From Linyphia triangularis (Eukaryota; Arthropoda; Arachnida; Araneae; Linyphiidae), in the NCBI GenBank assembly GCA_963978545.1, contig OZ021730.1, positions 1,240,001-1,304,000 of the forward strand: DNA of 64,000 nucleotides, written 5' to 3'. The notes beneath the pieces were generated by a model, which did no database searches, was not told where the DNA came from, and saw nothing but the letters and a program-made list of their open reading frames with translations. Positions 11,354 to 21,768 of this stretch are shown piece after piece. The translations under genes were made by a program, and so were the position numbers. How positions within the stretch are numbered: the first letter of the stretch is position 1; the number at the start of each line of letters is the position of its first letter.

Positions 11354-13168
11354 ATGTAAATGAATGGTTTGAATATTACTTTCATTAGAGTTCCGATTCT
11401 TATTAGAGTGATCAGCTAAGCTGACATTCCATGGAAATTCGTCGAAAAGCTAAAGGTGGAGGATTGTTTCCGATGCAAAGACTTTTTGGGATTGAAACTG
11501 TGTCTTTTGTTGTAGGATGCAATTTAACCGAGGATTTTTTACTCAAATATTTTAATTTCTTGTATTACCCACCTTGCGTACCTTTATAAAGCATTACACT
11601 CGTTGCAACGGGTCAGCTCTCCTTCACTTGTTGTTTACTTTGCGTGTACCCTTGGAATCCTATTGTTACTGAGTTATTCCTTTCGAAAATAATCATTTTA
11701 CATGAAGATGTAAGAGCCCTCACCGACTTCAAATTGTTATATACTATCCCTGATCCCTTAAAAGTTTGAAAAATTTATATAAAACACTTTTCACAAACTT
11801 CAGCTTTGGTTGTGACCTTGTGGTGTGGAGTGGGGGGGGGGGGGGTGATAGCCATGTTTATTGGCAGCAGTTTTTCACGAGATCGTTGGGAAGGAGTTTG
11901 TACATAGTGACGTAACAGGCAATTACATTTTGTAGGAAAAATTAGACGTGCGTTTGTGAGTGACTGAAGTGTTTTGAATTTATTTTAAAGATTTATTGCG
12001 ATTTGATGAAATTATACGAGTGAAGTTGCCAGATGCTCCAAATAATGTAAGGTCCATTCCTTTCACTTGCTGTCACAAATAGAATGAGGGATTTTTTTCT
12101 TTAACTTTTAAAAATAGAGGCACGTGAAGTTGCATAAGACACTGGTAGGATATACATTGGAGGCCACTAAACAGGATTTGTAAAATTAAATGAGTAACAG
12201 ACACAAGAGTATAGTATTTTATATTATCTAATGTTTATCTCTTTGTGAAGGTGTCGTGATTGGGATGGCGGTTGTGGTCTTTCTTCTCCTTCTCGTGGTC
12301 ATCCTGGTTCTGCTGTTGAAGAGGTGAGACATTCATTTCTTACATCGAAAGCATCTCCTTCAATTATCAATTATTTATATAAAATTTCTCTGTTTATTAA
12401 CCCCAAAAGCTCAGAGAAAAAAAAAAAAAAATGTGAAACTTACGAACCAAAATGAATGAAAAGCTTCTGAATAACATCTTTACTTGAAAAAGTTTAATAT
12501 TAATAATGATATGGTTGCCAACAGAAGCCAGGAAGAGTTTTTGAAGTTGAAAATAAATTATTATAAAACAGTGCGTGACGTCAAAAATGGTTGAAGGCTA
12601 TTTTCAAAAACATATTAGAGAAGAAAATAATCATCGTAATCAGCGCTAAAGCTGCATGAAGTTATTTATATACATAAACATAAGATTATGTCATATTTTG
12701 AGAAAATACGGTACTATGCTTATTTTGGCAGGAAATTTTGAGGTAAGACGAGCTTTGGGCTTCATACAAAGTTCGTTTCGTGCGTGCAGAGAAATTGAGG
12801 CAATGATTTCTAGGAAAAAAGAATATTTTTGGTTTGGTATACCAATGCTTTAAAGGTAGTCAGAAAACCAAACTGATTACTGCTATTTTTGTACATGTAA
12901 AGTAAGAGGTTTCATTTCATAAGTCATTGGGTTCTGTACATAGAATGTGAAACTAAAGAAGATACCATATCCTAACATCCCACATGCATTATGCTCTGTA
13001 CCTAACGGGGTAAATAGGTTTTGTCAGGGCCGGATTTTCCATAAGGACCGCAAGGTTCGTGCCTTGGGTGCCTGAATTTCGCGGGTTTCCAGTGCCCGAA
13101 AAATTCTGAATTATTGTGTAACTGTCGATATTCTACTCAGTGCTCTTGTCAATGGCATAAAATATGAT
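11354..13168. other. Intronic sequence around the membrane exon, otherwise featureless
   Basis: Apart from the exon at 12251-12323, only a G-run (about 11831-11844) and AT-rich unique-looking sequence were seen up to the copia element. Confidence 0.5.
12251..12323 (+). CDS. Exon: transmembrane helix of the receptor
   Basis: A 73-bp exon, phase 1 in and phase 2 out, between acceptor tgtgaag and donor gtgaga. It encodes about 22 hydrophobic residues (VVIGMAVVVFLLLLVVILVL) ending in LLLKR, a typical single-pass helix with a basic stop-transfer end. With the CCP domains before it, this fixes a type I orientation: CCP domains outside, C-terminus in the cytoplasm. Confidence 0.85.
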
Positions 13169-13173
13169 AATAT

Positions 13174-13482
13174 TGTAGGATAATAACGCCCATTTTCATA
13201 TCATCTCTCTAACCCTTCTACGATCCCCCTCATATTAGTAAATGGTACATTCCTCTTTAAGTGATGTGCGCATATGTACTGCGCATTGCACAATGTATAT
13301 GTAATCCAAGTGTCAAGGTTCATTCGCGTAAGACATGCCAGTCTGTTAGGAGTGTGTCTTTATATCTCCCCTTTTATGTTTTACCTAATTAAATAAATGC
13401 TACCTATAATCATTTAACCATAATTAATAAACTTTCTATTTTCTCGAACCAGTGTATACCATTTCTTTAATACTCTGCAACA
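13174..13482 (+). repeat. 5' LTR of the copia element
   Basis: 309 bp, TG...CA ends, preceded by target duplication AATAT. It contains AATAAA-type hexamers in its second half (around 13391-13397 and 13427-13432) that could end the transcript when present in the 3' copy. Confidence 0.93.
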
Positions 13483-13484
13483 AT

Positions 13485-13498
13485 GGTTATGGGCCCAG
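13485..13498 (+). promoter_or_regulatory. Primer-binding site (initiator tRNA-Met, internal fragment)
   Basis: GGTTATGGGCCCAG two bases after the 5' LTR is complementary to the anticodon stem-loop region of initiator tRNA-Met, not to its 3' end. Copia of Drosophila uses the same half-tRNA priming, so this supports a copia-type assignment. Confidence 0.85.
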
Positions 13499-13675
13499 AT
13501 CCCGAACTTTCATTTCGCCCTTCTTCAAAGCGTAGCACTGTAGAGAAAATCTGTTGCGTAGTTAGGCTTAACACCAATTAGCAACAACCGATACGCGAAT
13601 CATAGGTAGCCATTTTCTTCTCCCCTCTGAAATTTCATTTCTTTTTCATTCTGCTGCTCCTGAATAAGCGCAACG

Positions 13676-16600
13676 ATGACTCAACTGAACAATACTATTG
13701 AGCGACTAAATAAGTCAAATTATTCGACTTGGCGCATCCAAATAGAGGCAGTTCTGATCAAAAATGACCACTGGGGATATGTGAACGGTTCTATTGGATT
13801 ACCGGATGTTGCAACTGAACAAACCAAATGGATTAAAACAGATTCTAAAGCGAAAGCTGACATTATCCTGTCGATGAGCCCAAGCGAGCTGTGCCACGTA
13901 AAACATTGCCGAACGTCAAATGAAGTGTGGACAAAGCTACAATCCATCTATGAATCGAAGGGACCAGCTAAAAAGGCATCTTTACTGAAACAATTACTTT
14001 TCCGGAAGATGACCAATCAAAGCATGGCAGAGCATCTAAATAGTTTTTCTGAAACAGTTGATAAACTGAACGAGCTCGAAGTCAACATTGCTGATGATTT
14101 GCTGACCATATTAATCTTATATAGTGTTCCTGCAACATACGACAACTTTAGAATCGCCATTGAAACAAGGGATGATCTTCCAACCCCTGATGCATTGAAA
14201 ATCAAACTTCTTGAGGAATTTGAAGCAAGAAATTCGAAAGAAAATAATCCAATGATTCCGGAGCAGGCATACCTCTCGAAAAACAGGAATCGTCAACAGA
14301 ATAATGAAAACAAACCGAAATGGAATGCCGCATCTAACAACAAAAAATCCTTCCAAAAGAGCTACAATTGTAGTTTCTGTAATCTCAAGGGCCATTCCTA
14401 TCGTCAATGTTTCAAAAGAATTAAAAGTCAAGAAAACTCATCTTCCAAACAAGAACAATCACTCATGATGAGCACTACCGGATACGCAAATGCAGCGGTA
14501 AGTGAAATACTTCAAAAGAAAACAACTTTTGTCCTTGACAGTGGTAGCTCTAGTCACATGACGTATGATGAAAGTCTATTTTTTGAGCTCAATAAAGATG
14601 AAAATACAACTGTTAGATTAGCAACTGGAGAATCAACAAAAGCCCTTGGCCGTGGCTCCATCAGAATTGTGGTTCCCTCTGAAGGTGGAAATCAAAATCA
14701 AACAATTCGTTTAGAAAATGTTCTTTTCGTTCCAGAGCTGAAAACTAATTTAATATCAATCTCCAAAGCAGCTGCGAATAACCGAGAGATACATTTTACT
14801 ACTGAAGAGGCAAGAATAATTGACCCAGATCGAGGAATAATTTTGAAGGCCATAAGAAACGGTGATCTATATATTGTGAGCGCACTGGATGAATCCAAGG
14901 CTGAAACAGCTAACATTTCCACTAAGGTTACCCAACTCGAAAAGTGGCATCGTAAATATGGACACTTGAATGAAAGTGATCTTAGGCGTCTGCAAGAGAA
15001 AGAAATGGTGCGAGGACTATCCTTCAATAAATCCGACTCACTTCAAAATTGTAAAACTTGCATCCAAGGTAAGCAATGTACTACACCTTTTTCTAAGAAA
15101 TCTAAATTTCGAAGCGAAGAAATTTTAAATCTTATTCATTCCGATTTGTTTGGTTCAATTGATACTGCATCGCTTGGTGGTTCTCGTTTTTGTGCAACTT
15201 TCATCGATGACAGATCAAGGTATACCGAAGTTTTCTTCTTAAAAAGCAAAGGTGAAGTGAAGAATGCATTTTTAACTTACAAATCAGCTATTGAAAAGAG
15301 GACGGGTTATCAAATTAAAACACTTCGGACTGACAACGGTTTAGAATATTGTGGATCTGATTTTGATGCGTACTTATCACAAGAAGGCATACGGAGAGAG
15401 AGATCTGCACCTCATTCACCAGCCTCTAATGGTGTAGCAGAGAGAATGAATAAAACATTAATTGAAATGTCCAGGTGTATGCTGATTCAAGCCGGTTTAC
15501 CTGACACCTTTTGGAGTGAAGCAGTCAGCACCGCCTGTTATATTCGAAATCGATCTCCATCTAGAAGCTTGGAAGACGATAAAACTCCTTACGAAATCAT
15601 GTTTGGAAATAAACCTTGTGTATCATATTTCAAAATTTTCGGACAGAAAGCTTACGTGCTTGACAAAAGTCACAAAAGAAAATTCGATGTTCGATCTAAA
15701 GAGCATATTTTTATCGGATATAGTTTGCATTCAAAGGCTTATCGTTTCTACGATCCAGAATCGGGAAATATTTGTGTTTCAAGAAACGCGAAATTCATTG
15801 AAGAGTTTTCAAGTCCGTCTGATGATATCATAGAAAGCCTGGAAATTAACTTCCCCGCATTACAGAAGCAAGAAACCATAGACGAAGAAATCTTAAATGA
15901 AAACGGTGGTTGCCAAGGAAACGACCTAGTTCCTACTTTGACTGAAAGCAATACTTCTCGTCCAGAGAGGAAGCATTCCATGGTCTTGCGTAATCGTGCT
16001 ATACCACTTGAAAGTGAAACAGCTGATGTGTGTTATAAATTATCTGAAGATTTATTACGGTGTGATTCTTCTGAAGTTACTTATTTAAATGATCAACAAC
16101 ATGAAACTGCATTTCAAAGTGAAATTGATGAACTGTTGAGCTCACCAAAGAAACAGTTTTGGATTATTGCTATGGAAGAAGAATTAAAATCGCTAAATGA
16201 AAACGATGCGTGGATAATCGTTGACCGACCAACATCAAAGAAAGTTTTACGTTCCAAATGGGTATTTCGTGAAAAATTTGATGAAACAGGTAAATTATCC
16301 AAATATAAGGCAAGGTTAGTAGCTGATGGAAGCATGCAACAATACGGTGTGGATTTTATTGATAGTTACTCACCTGTGGTACGTCTCAGTACTCTAAGAA
16401 CCCTTTTATCTTATGCAGTTGAAAATAAATTAATGGCATTTTCTGCCGATTTCACACTTGCATACATTAATGGAAAACTTGACAAAGAAGTATACATGGA
16501 AATCCCAAAAGGTTTTGAAGACCGTTTTGAACCAAATAAAGTATGTTTGTTAAAACGTAGTCTTTACGGTTTGAAAGACAGTGGACTCATTTGGTACCAA

Positions 16601-17668
16601 ACTTTAGATAAGAAACTAAAAAGCATGGGTTTTACTGCTATGAATGCTGATAAATGTGCATATAAATTTGTGTCAAATTGTTGTGAAATTTATTTACTAT
16701 TATATGTAGACGATTTGTTAATATTAACTAATGATGCAAAGTATTATTATGATGTTATTACTGAATTATCAGCTTCTTTTAAACTTAAAGATTTAGGTAA
16801 GTTATCTTACTGTCTTGGTATTCAATTTTCCCAAACTGAAGATTCTATTTCTATGAGTCAAACTAAATATATTCATGATTTACTTGTAAAATTTAATATG
16901 GTAAATTGTAAATCTGTTGTATCACCATTAGACCCAAACCTAAAACTTAGTAAGGATATGTGTCCTCAAAGTGAAGAGGAAATTGAGGAAATGAAAAATA
17001 TTCCTTATCGTCAATTGATTGGGTGTTTGTTATTTTTATCTGTTGCTTCACGTCCTGATATAACCTATGCTGTTAATTTCCTAAGCCAGTTCAATTGTGC
17101 TCCTGGTAGATCACACTGGATAGCAGCTAAACATATTCTTAGATATCTTAAAGGTACTAGTAATTTAGGTATTGTTTATAAACGTACAGGAAAGCCAATT
17201 ATTGCTTATGTTGATTCTGACTGGGCTTCTTGTGTAGATGATCGCAAATCACAGTCAGGATTTATTTTTCAACATGCTGGATCACCAATTAGTTGGGAAT
17301 CAAAGAAACAGCGCAGTGTTGCTTTGTCTACCTGCGAAAGCGAATTCATGGCTCTTTCTGAATGTGCAAAGGAGTGTATTCATCAAAGAAATTTACTAGG
17401 TGAACTTTATCCTAATTTAGTTAAATCACCTATAACCATCATGTGTGATAATCAATCCGCAATCAAACTTGTGAAAAATCCAATATTTCATAATAAAACG
17501 AAGCATATAGATATCAGATATCACTTTGTTCGCGATTTATATGAACATAAAGACATTGAAATCTTGTATGTCAGTTCAGATAACAACTGTGCAGATTTAC
17601 TAACTAAACCTTTAAATGGTCTAAAACATAACATGCTTTGTAAAATGATTGGACTTGATTGTGTTTAA
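13676..17668 (+). CDS. Copia Gag-Pol polyprotein
   Basis: A 1330-residue single ORF, the usual length and gene order for copia: Gag, protease, integrase, reverse transcriptase, RNase H. Visible marks are the CCHC zinc knuckle CSFCNLKGHSYRQC at about residues 232-245; the aspartic protease DSGSSSHM from about 288; the integrase HHCC finger starting WHRKYGH at about 424 and ending CKTCIQGK; the DDE core (HSDLFG, TDNGLEYC, NGVAERMNK); reverse transcriptase with YVDD at 1010-1013; RNase H with DSDWASC near 1180; and the C-terminal ADLLTKPL typical of copia. No stop or frameshift was seen. The start is the first ATG after the primer site. Confidence 0.96.
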   Translation: MTQLNNTIERLNKSNYSTWRIQIEAVLIKNDHWGYVNGSIGLPDVATEQTKWIKTDSKAKADIILSMSPSELCHVKHCRTSNEVWTKLQSIYESKGPAKKASLLKQLLFRKMTNQSMAEHLNSFSETVDKLNELEVNIADDLLTILILYSVPATYDNFRIAIETRDDLPTPDALKIKLLEEFEARNSKENNPMIPEQAYLSKNRNRQQNNENKPKWNAASNNKKSFQKSYNCSFCNLKGHSYRQCFKRIKSQENSSSKQEQSLMMSTTGYANAAVSEILQKKTTFVLDSGSSSHMTYDESLFFELNKDENTTVRLATGESTKALGRGSIRIVVPSEGGNQNQTIRLENVLFVPELKTNLISISKAAANNREIHFTTEEARIIDPDRGIILKAIRNGDLYIVSALDESKAETANISTKVTQLEKWHRKYGHLNESDLRRLQEKEMVRGLSFNKSDSLQNCKTCIQGKQCTTPFSKKSKFRSEEILNLIHSDLFGSIDTASLGGSRFCATFIDDRSRYTEVFFLKSKGEVKNAFLTYKSAIEKRTGYQIKTLRTDNGLEYCGSDFDAYLSQEGIRRERSAPHSPASNGVAERMNKTLIEMSRCMLIQAGLPDTFWSEAVSTACYIRNRSPSRSLEDDKTPYEIMFGNKPCVSYFKIFGQKAYVLDKSHKRKFDVRSKEHIFIGYSLHSKAYRFYDPESGNICVSRNAKFIEEFSSPSDDIIESLEINFPALQKQETIDEEILNENGGCQGNDLVPTLTESNTSRPERKHSMVLRNRAIPLESETADVCYKLSEDLLRCDSSEVTYLNDQQHETAFQSEIDELLSSPKKQFWIIAMEEELKSLNENDAWIIVDRPTSKKVLRSKWVFREKFDETGKLSKYKARLVADGSMQQYGVDFIDSYSPVVRLSTLRTLLSYAVENKLMAFSADFTLAYINGKLDKEVYMEIPKGFEDRFEPNKVCLLKRSLYGLKDSGLIWYQTLDKKLKSMGFTAMNADKCAYKFVSNCCEIYLLLYVDDLLILTNDAKYYYDVITELSASFKLKDLGKLSYCLGIQFSQTEDSISMSQTKYIHDLLVKFNMVNCKSVVSPLDPNLKLSKDMCPQSEEEIEEMKNIPYRQLIGCLLFLSVASRPDITYAVNFLSQFNCAPGRSHWIAAKHILRYLKGTSNLGIVYKRTGKPIIAYVDSDWASCVDDRKSQSGFIFQHAGSPISWESKKQRSVALSTCESEFMALSECAKECIHQRNLLGELYPNLVKSPITIMCDNQSAIKLVKNPIFHNKTKHIDIRYHFVRDLYEHKDIEILYVSSDNNCADLLTKPLNGLKHNMLCKMIGLDCV

Positions 17669-17785
17669 TTTGTTAAGTTGTGAATTTATGATGTGTTAAA
17701 TTGATTTTATGTGAAATGTACTCAGTTGTAGAGGTGTTAACTTAGTGTTCTCTTAATTGAATTTTATTTGAAATGAAAATTATCG

Positions 17786-17796
17786 TTATAGGGGGC
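17786..17796 (+). other. Polypurine tract of the copia element
   Basis: A short purine-rich run ending in GGGGG lies a few bases before the 3' LTR, the expected plus-strand priming site. It is short and includes pyrimidines, so the exact borders are uncertain. Confidence 0.55.
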
Positions 17797-17799
17797 AAT

Positions 17800-18108
17800 T
17801 GTAGGATAATAACGCCCATTTTCATATCATCTCTCTAACCCTTCTACGATCCCCCTCATATTAGTAAATGGTACATTCCTCTTTAAGTGATGTGCGCATA
17901 TGTACTGCGCATTGCACAATGTATATGTAATCCAAGTGTCAAGGTTCATTCGCGTAAGACATGCCAGTCTGTTAGGAGTGTGTCTTTATATCTCCCCTTT
18001 TATGTTTTACCTAATTAAATAAATGCTACCTATAATCATTTAACCATAATTAATAAACTTTCTATTTTCTCGAACCAGTGTATACCATTTCTTTAATACT
18101 CTGCAACA
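17800..18108 (+). repeat. 3' LTR of the copia element
   Basis: 309 bp, same sequence as the 5' LTR as far as can be read by eye, followed by target duplication AATAT. Confidence 0.93.
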
Positions 18109-18113
18109 AATAT

Positions 18114-18804
18114 ACTTTTTACAACTCATTAGTTATTGAAAATATTAATTTAACCGTAATTCAAATTGCTAGTAATATTTAAATAACACCAACTATCTTT
18201 AATGGAGGGCCTCATCTACTATCTTGTGCCTATAGTAGTGAGTTTTCTAAATCAGGCGTTTTGCCTCTAAAGATGCAATAAAACTTTTTCTCAGGAAAAC
18301 GTGGAAGTAATGATGATAAAAAATACACATGAACCTGGTATACAATAAACCAAAGCTTTTAACCCAATATGAATGAAAATATTTAGCGACTTAAAACGTC
18401 CTATGGATTAGCACAAAGTTTAGTATCAAAAAAAGAAGTGCTGCTGCTACATCAATTTTCTGTTTTTGAGTTGATGAAAAGTTTTTCTTTCGAGAAGTTG
18501 AACTTGTTGCAATGTTCTAAATTGCATGGCATTTAAATTGTAGGTAGCACCAGGATATAAATGTAATGCATCTAGGTGGTGATAAAATAAATACAATATT
18601 ATCAAAATCTGTTATTTTATCTGTTATTTCATTCAAAATATGAAATCGTTTTGTGAAAAAACCTAACCGGATAGAAAAAGTAGATTGCATTTTTGGAATC
18701 AGCAATGAAAACTATAAAAATCAGTTATCAAAATTAAAACAATTTTAAAAAAATATATTTTTTGTACATCTGTGTAATGACCCTTTCTTTATCTTCCTCT
18801 CCAG
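18114..18804. other. Intronic sequence after the copia element
   Basis: AT-rich; no repeat or coding signal recognised before the acceptor at 18804. Confidence 0.5.
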
Positions 18805-19251
18805 GCGTAAGGTCCTTCGTCAGAACAGTGCTGACTCTCTCCCCAGAAAAGAAAAGGAACAAGTCCCGCCCCCACCATCCTCATTTGATAACGACGCCTT
18901 TTACGCGACTATTCAGCCCCCTTCCGATTCAGATAAGCCACGCCCTCTTTTCTCGACCGTTCTTTTCCCCAATCACTGGAGAAGAAGGAAGTCTGGATCC
19001 TCCTCTAAGGATTCGGGCCACTCGTCTTCCTCTGGAGGATGCATCTACGAGGAGGTGGGGGGAGTCAAGACCGAGGGAGGGGATCCAAAGAAAGAAAATG
19101 TGGGTGTTACGACTGAAGGGGCGGAGCCGAGAGGAGAAGCAGTTTATGCGCAGGTAGATTTGGATGAAAAGAGGCGTTCCCGGCTGAACAAGACGCTTAA
19201 GGGGGAGAGGTTTGAGCCGGTTGACCCACCGCAGTGGGAGGGAACTTACAG
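18805..19251 (+). CDS. Exon: cytoplasmic tail part 1, with three YxxI/V motifs
   Basis: A 447-bp exon between acceptor ctctccag and donor gtaaaa, phase 2 in and out. It encodes about 149 polar residues: basic at the membrane side, a VPPPPSS proline run, a serine-rich SGHSSSSGG patch, and three tyrosine motifs, YATI (codons 18902-18913), YEEV (19046-19057) and YAQV (19145-19156). YEEV resembles Src-family SH2 sites. None of the three has V, I, L or S at the -2 position, so they are YxxV/I motifs and not strict ITIMs. No enzyme domain is visible. Confidence 0.83.
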
Positions 19252-20080
19252 GTAAAATACCTGTTGCGCAAAGGAACTGTTTGTGCTCATTTTCACTGTG
19301 TGGTTTCAATGTTTTCATATCAAATTAACCACTAAAGCTATCAATTGAGTCATTTTACTAGATAAAACGAATAAGTTACAAGTCATTCACATTTAAGAAT
19401 CTATGTCTGTCACTTTTTTTTTCATTCAAATATGACAAAAACAAAATATTTGCATTCTTATTTTTTTAAAAGTGTTTCACAAAAGATTCTTTAACTTTAA
19501 TATGAAAATTTCAAAAACAATTATCGATGAAAGAATGGGAATACGTGGTATATTCACTGAAAAAGCTTTAAAACTATGATAGAGAGCCTTCGAAACTAAT
19601 TTTGAATGCTACCCACAGAGGTTACACTGTAAGCTATAGTAGCAGATTGGGTCTGTATTTAATTTTCTTCATCTTAATTAAGTTCATAGTAGTGAATATC
19701 CGATTTCAAATGTCTAAGTTAGATTAAAATAAACATCCAGAAATAAACGGAACAAAGGGAGAGTAGAAGCCCTTGTTTACATATTGCGAATGTAGTGAGT
19801 GTACTGAGGAGTCTTTCGGTTTGCCATTTTAATTTTGAAACCTTTATATCAAATTGTCGTTGCAATAAACATACCACTTGTTTCATCCCTCTGTCGTTCA
19901 CTGTTTTCCATCGATTAAATTTCAATATTAGGGAGACATTTTGGAAACTCTCTACACGTGCAATTTAATTAAAAGATGAAACAAACAAATATAATGCTTT
20001 TGGCAATAGCAATCGCTCTTGTGGTAGAATCAGTGGTTCGCTTCAGGGTTGAATTAAACTGACCATCTTATTTTTTGCAG
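19252..20080. other. Last intron of the receptor gene
   Basis: GT...AG intron of 829 bp. The stretch near 19520-19640 resembles 5155-5240 (ATCGATxxAAGAATGGGA), so it holds a decayed repeat. Confidence 0.5.
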
Positions 20081-20267
20081 GTCTGAAGAGGGTGTTGTGT
20101 ATGACGAAGTTGACCTCGAGCCCATCAAACTGCGCGAATTGCCACCTATTCCAGGGGACGAGGGAGTGACCTATGCATCGCTCGCTCTTCCGCTTGACCC
20201 GCCACCTGGCGACACGCGAATGAAAGACAACGAGCTTTACCATGCGAGCGACGCTCTCAAGGTGTAG
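20081..20267 (+). CDS. Terminal exon: cytoplasmic tail part 2, with two ITIM-consensus motifs
   Basis: A 187-bp coding exon after acceptor ttttttgcag, ending in TAG. It encodes 61 residues with VVYDEV (Tyr codon 20100) and VTYASL (Tyr codon 20172), both fitting V/I/L/S-x-Y-x-x-V/I/L, with the tyrosines 24 residues apart. A third tyrosine sits in ELYHAS near the C-terminus, and LPPIPG lies between the two motifs. Vertebrate paired inhibitory motifs that engage tandem-SH2 phosphatases have similar spacing; the function here is inferred. Confidence 0.87.
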
Positions 20268-20780
20268 CCACATCAGTCTCCACCCGTTTTGGTCCAGTGT
20301 CTTCCTGCCATAGATGACTTTATATTTGACAAATGCAATGGAGACTGTTCAATGGTGTCTTTCCAATTGAAGACACCTTCAAGATAAAATCTCTCCTCCC
20401 CCCCCCCCCCATTGAAATAATTCACCCAACATTTCTCCTGATTCTCTACCTCGAAATAACTGCTTAAAGTAAAATGCAGTGAACTAAGTCTAGCATGGAG
20501 GTAAAAAGTAAAATAAAAGTAAGAAAAAGGATCTTATTAGTTAAAATGGCAAACTGGACAGATCCTCAAACATTGCTTTAGCTTTTTTTTATAAATAACA
20601 ACAACAACAAAAAGAGTATTTTCATGGGACCAACTTGCAGCGTCCTCCAAATGTGGCCCAATTTTAATGACTCTGCATGGAATGTTCGTAGGATAAGAGG
20701 ATTTGCTTGTAAGAACATTATAAAGACGACCTCAGTAGGTAGTTCTTTTAAGAAAGCGGCCACTCCTTTTCAATAAACGA
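20268..20780 (+). other. Probable 3' UTR of the receptor gene
   Basis: No further ORF continues past TAG. AATAAA hexamers occur at 20512-20517 and 20772-20777 and are the nearest candidate poly(A) signals. A C-run at about 20399-20410 lies in between. The end of the transcript cannot be fixed from sequence alone. Confidence 0.4.
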
Positions 20781-21108
20781 GATTCCAATCCTTTATTTTT
20801 CTTTTAAATATTAATCGCACAAATGACTTCGTTTGGAGACAAATTCTGTGTGAAAGGACCAACTGAAAAGGAGTTGTAGGAAGAGGATTTTCTAACTGAC
20901 AATCTGATTTCGAATATGACAGTCAGTTCTTGCGAGCCAAGTAGAAATTGCGTTGACATCCTTCAGGGTGTGAAAACAGCATACACAAACTGTTTGGCCA
21001 CCAAAGTAGAAACTGCGCATTCCGTTTCATAACTTATGTGCTCATGGTCCTCTTTTTTAGATCAGATTGACGTGTATAGATGTTCATCCAAAGAGAGTCT
21101 TAATGTTG

Positions 21109-21768
21109 TAGACTGAGAGGCGACTGCAATTTTTGGACCCCATCGAACATCATTCTGAATTTTGTATAGAAATTGGAGAAAAGTTAGTAGATTACGAAAC
21201 CACTGGTCTGACGTGGCAAAAATGGCCGAAACTGGTCAAAAATCGACTTTTAATAAGTTGAACTAAATCCAATTGCCAAATGCGCCATAACTTGCCAAAT
21301 AATGAGCATTTTTTTATATTTGGTAACCTTCACTCTGTAATTTTCAATTAAGAAGGTTGCAGACGATTCAGATATCTGCCGACGGTCTACTCGCATCTAT
21401 TAAAAGGGAGCCAAGTTGGCAATAAACATTACGTCACTGATGACGCAACTAATGTCGCCAATTTGGCTTACTTTTAAAAGATACTAGTTTTCCGAGCCAG
21501 AGATCAGAAATCGTTTGCGCTTTTTCTCATTGAAAATCAAAATACAGGTTTGCCAGACGAAAAAGTTTGTTATCTTTTTGGCAAGTTATGACATATTTGG
21601 CAATCGGATTTTAGTTCAACTCATTCCAAGTCGATTTTTGATTAGTTTCGGCCATTTTTGCCACGGCAGACCAGTGGATTCCTAATCTACTCACTTTTCT
21701 CCAATTTCTATAAAAAATTCAGATTGATGTTCGACGAGGTCCAAAATTTGCAGTCGCCTCTTGGACTA
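21109..21768. mobile_element. Foldback element F, copy 2
   Basis: A 660-bp copy with TAGACTGAGAGGCGACTGCA at the left and TGCAGTCGCCTCTTGGACTA at the right, lying between the two genes. Internal motifs GCCAAATTGG and TTGGCAAGTTATGACATATTTGG recur in both arms in inverted order. Confidence 0.88.

Larger units (their letters stand above)
13174..18108 (+). mobile_element. Complete Ty1/copia LTR retrotransposon
   Basis: Two 309-bp LTRs (13174-13482 and 17800-18108) begin TGTAGG and end CAACA; read side by side they show no difference. They enclose a single intact polyprotein ORF. A 5-bp target duplication AATAT flanks the element (13169-13173 and 18109-18113). A primer-binding site follows the left LTR and a purine tract precedes the right LTR. 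The element lies in sense orientation in the intron between the membrane exon and the first tail exon of the CCP receptor gene. Identical LTRs and an unbroken ORF indicate a very recent insertion that may still be mobile. Confidence 0.96.

Noticed and set aside
18929..19318. 129-codon minus-strand frame opposite the receptor tail exon
   Set aside because: It is an antisense shadow of a GC-richer coding exon whose splice sites and phase support the plus strand.
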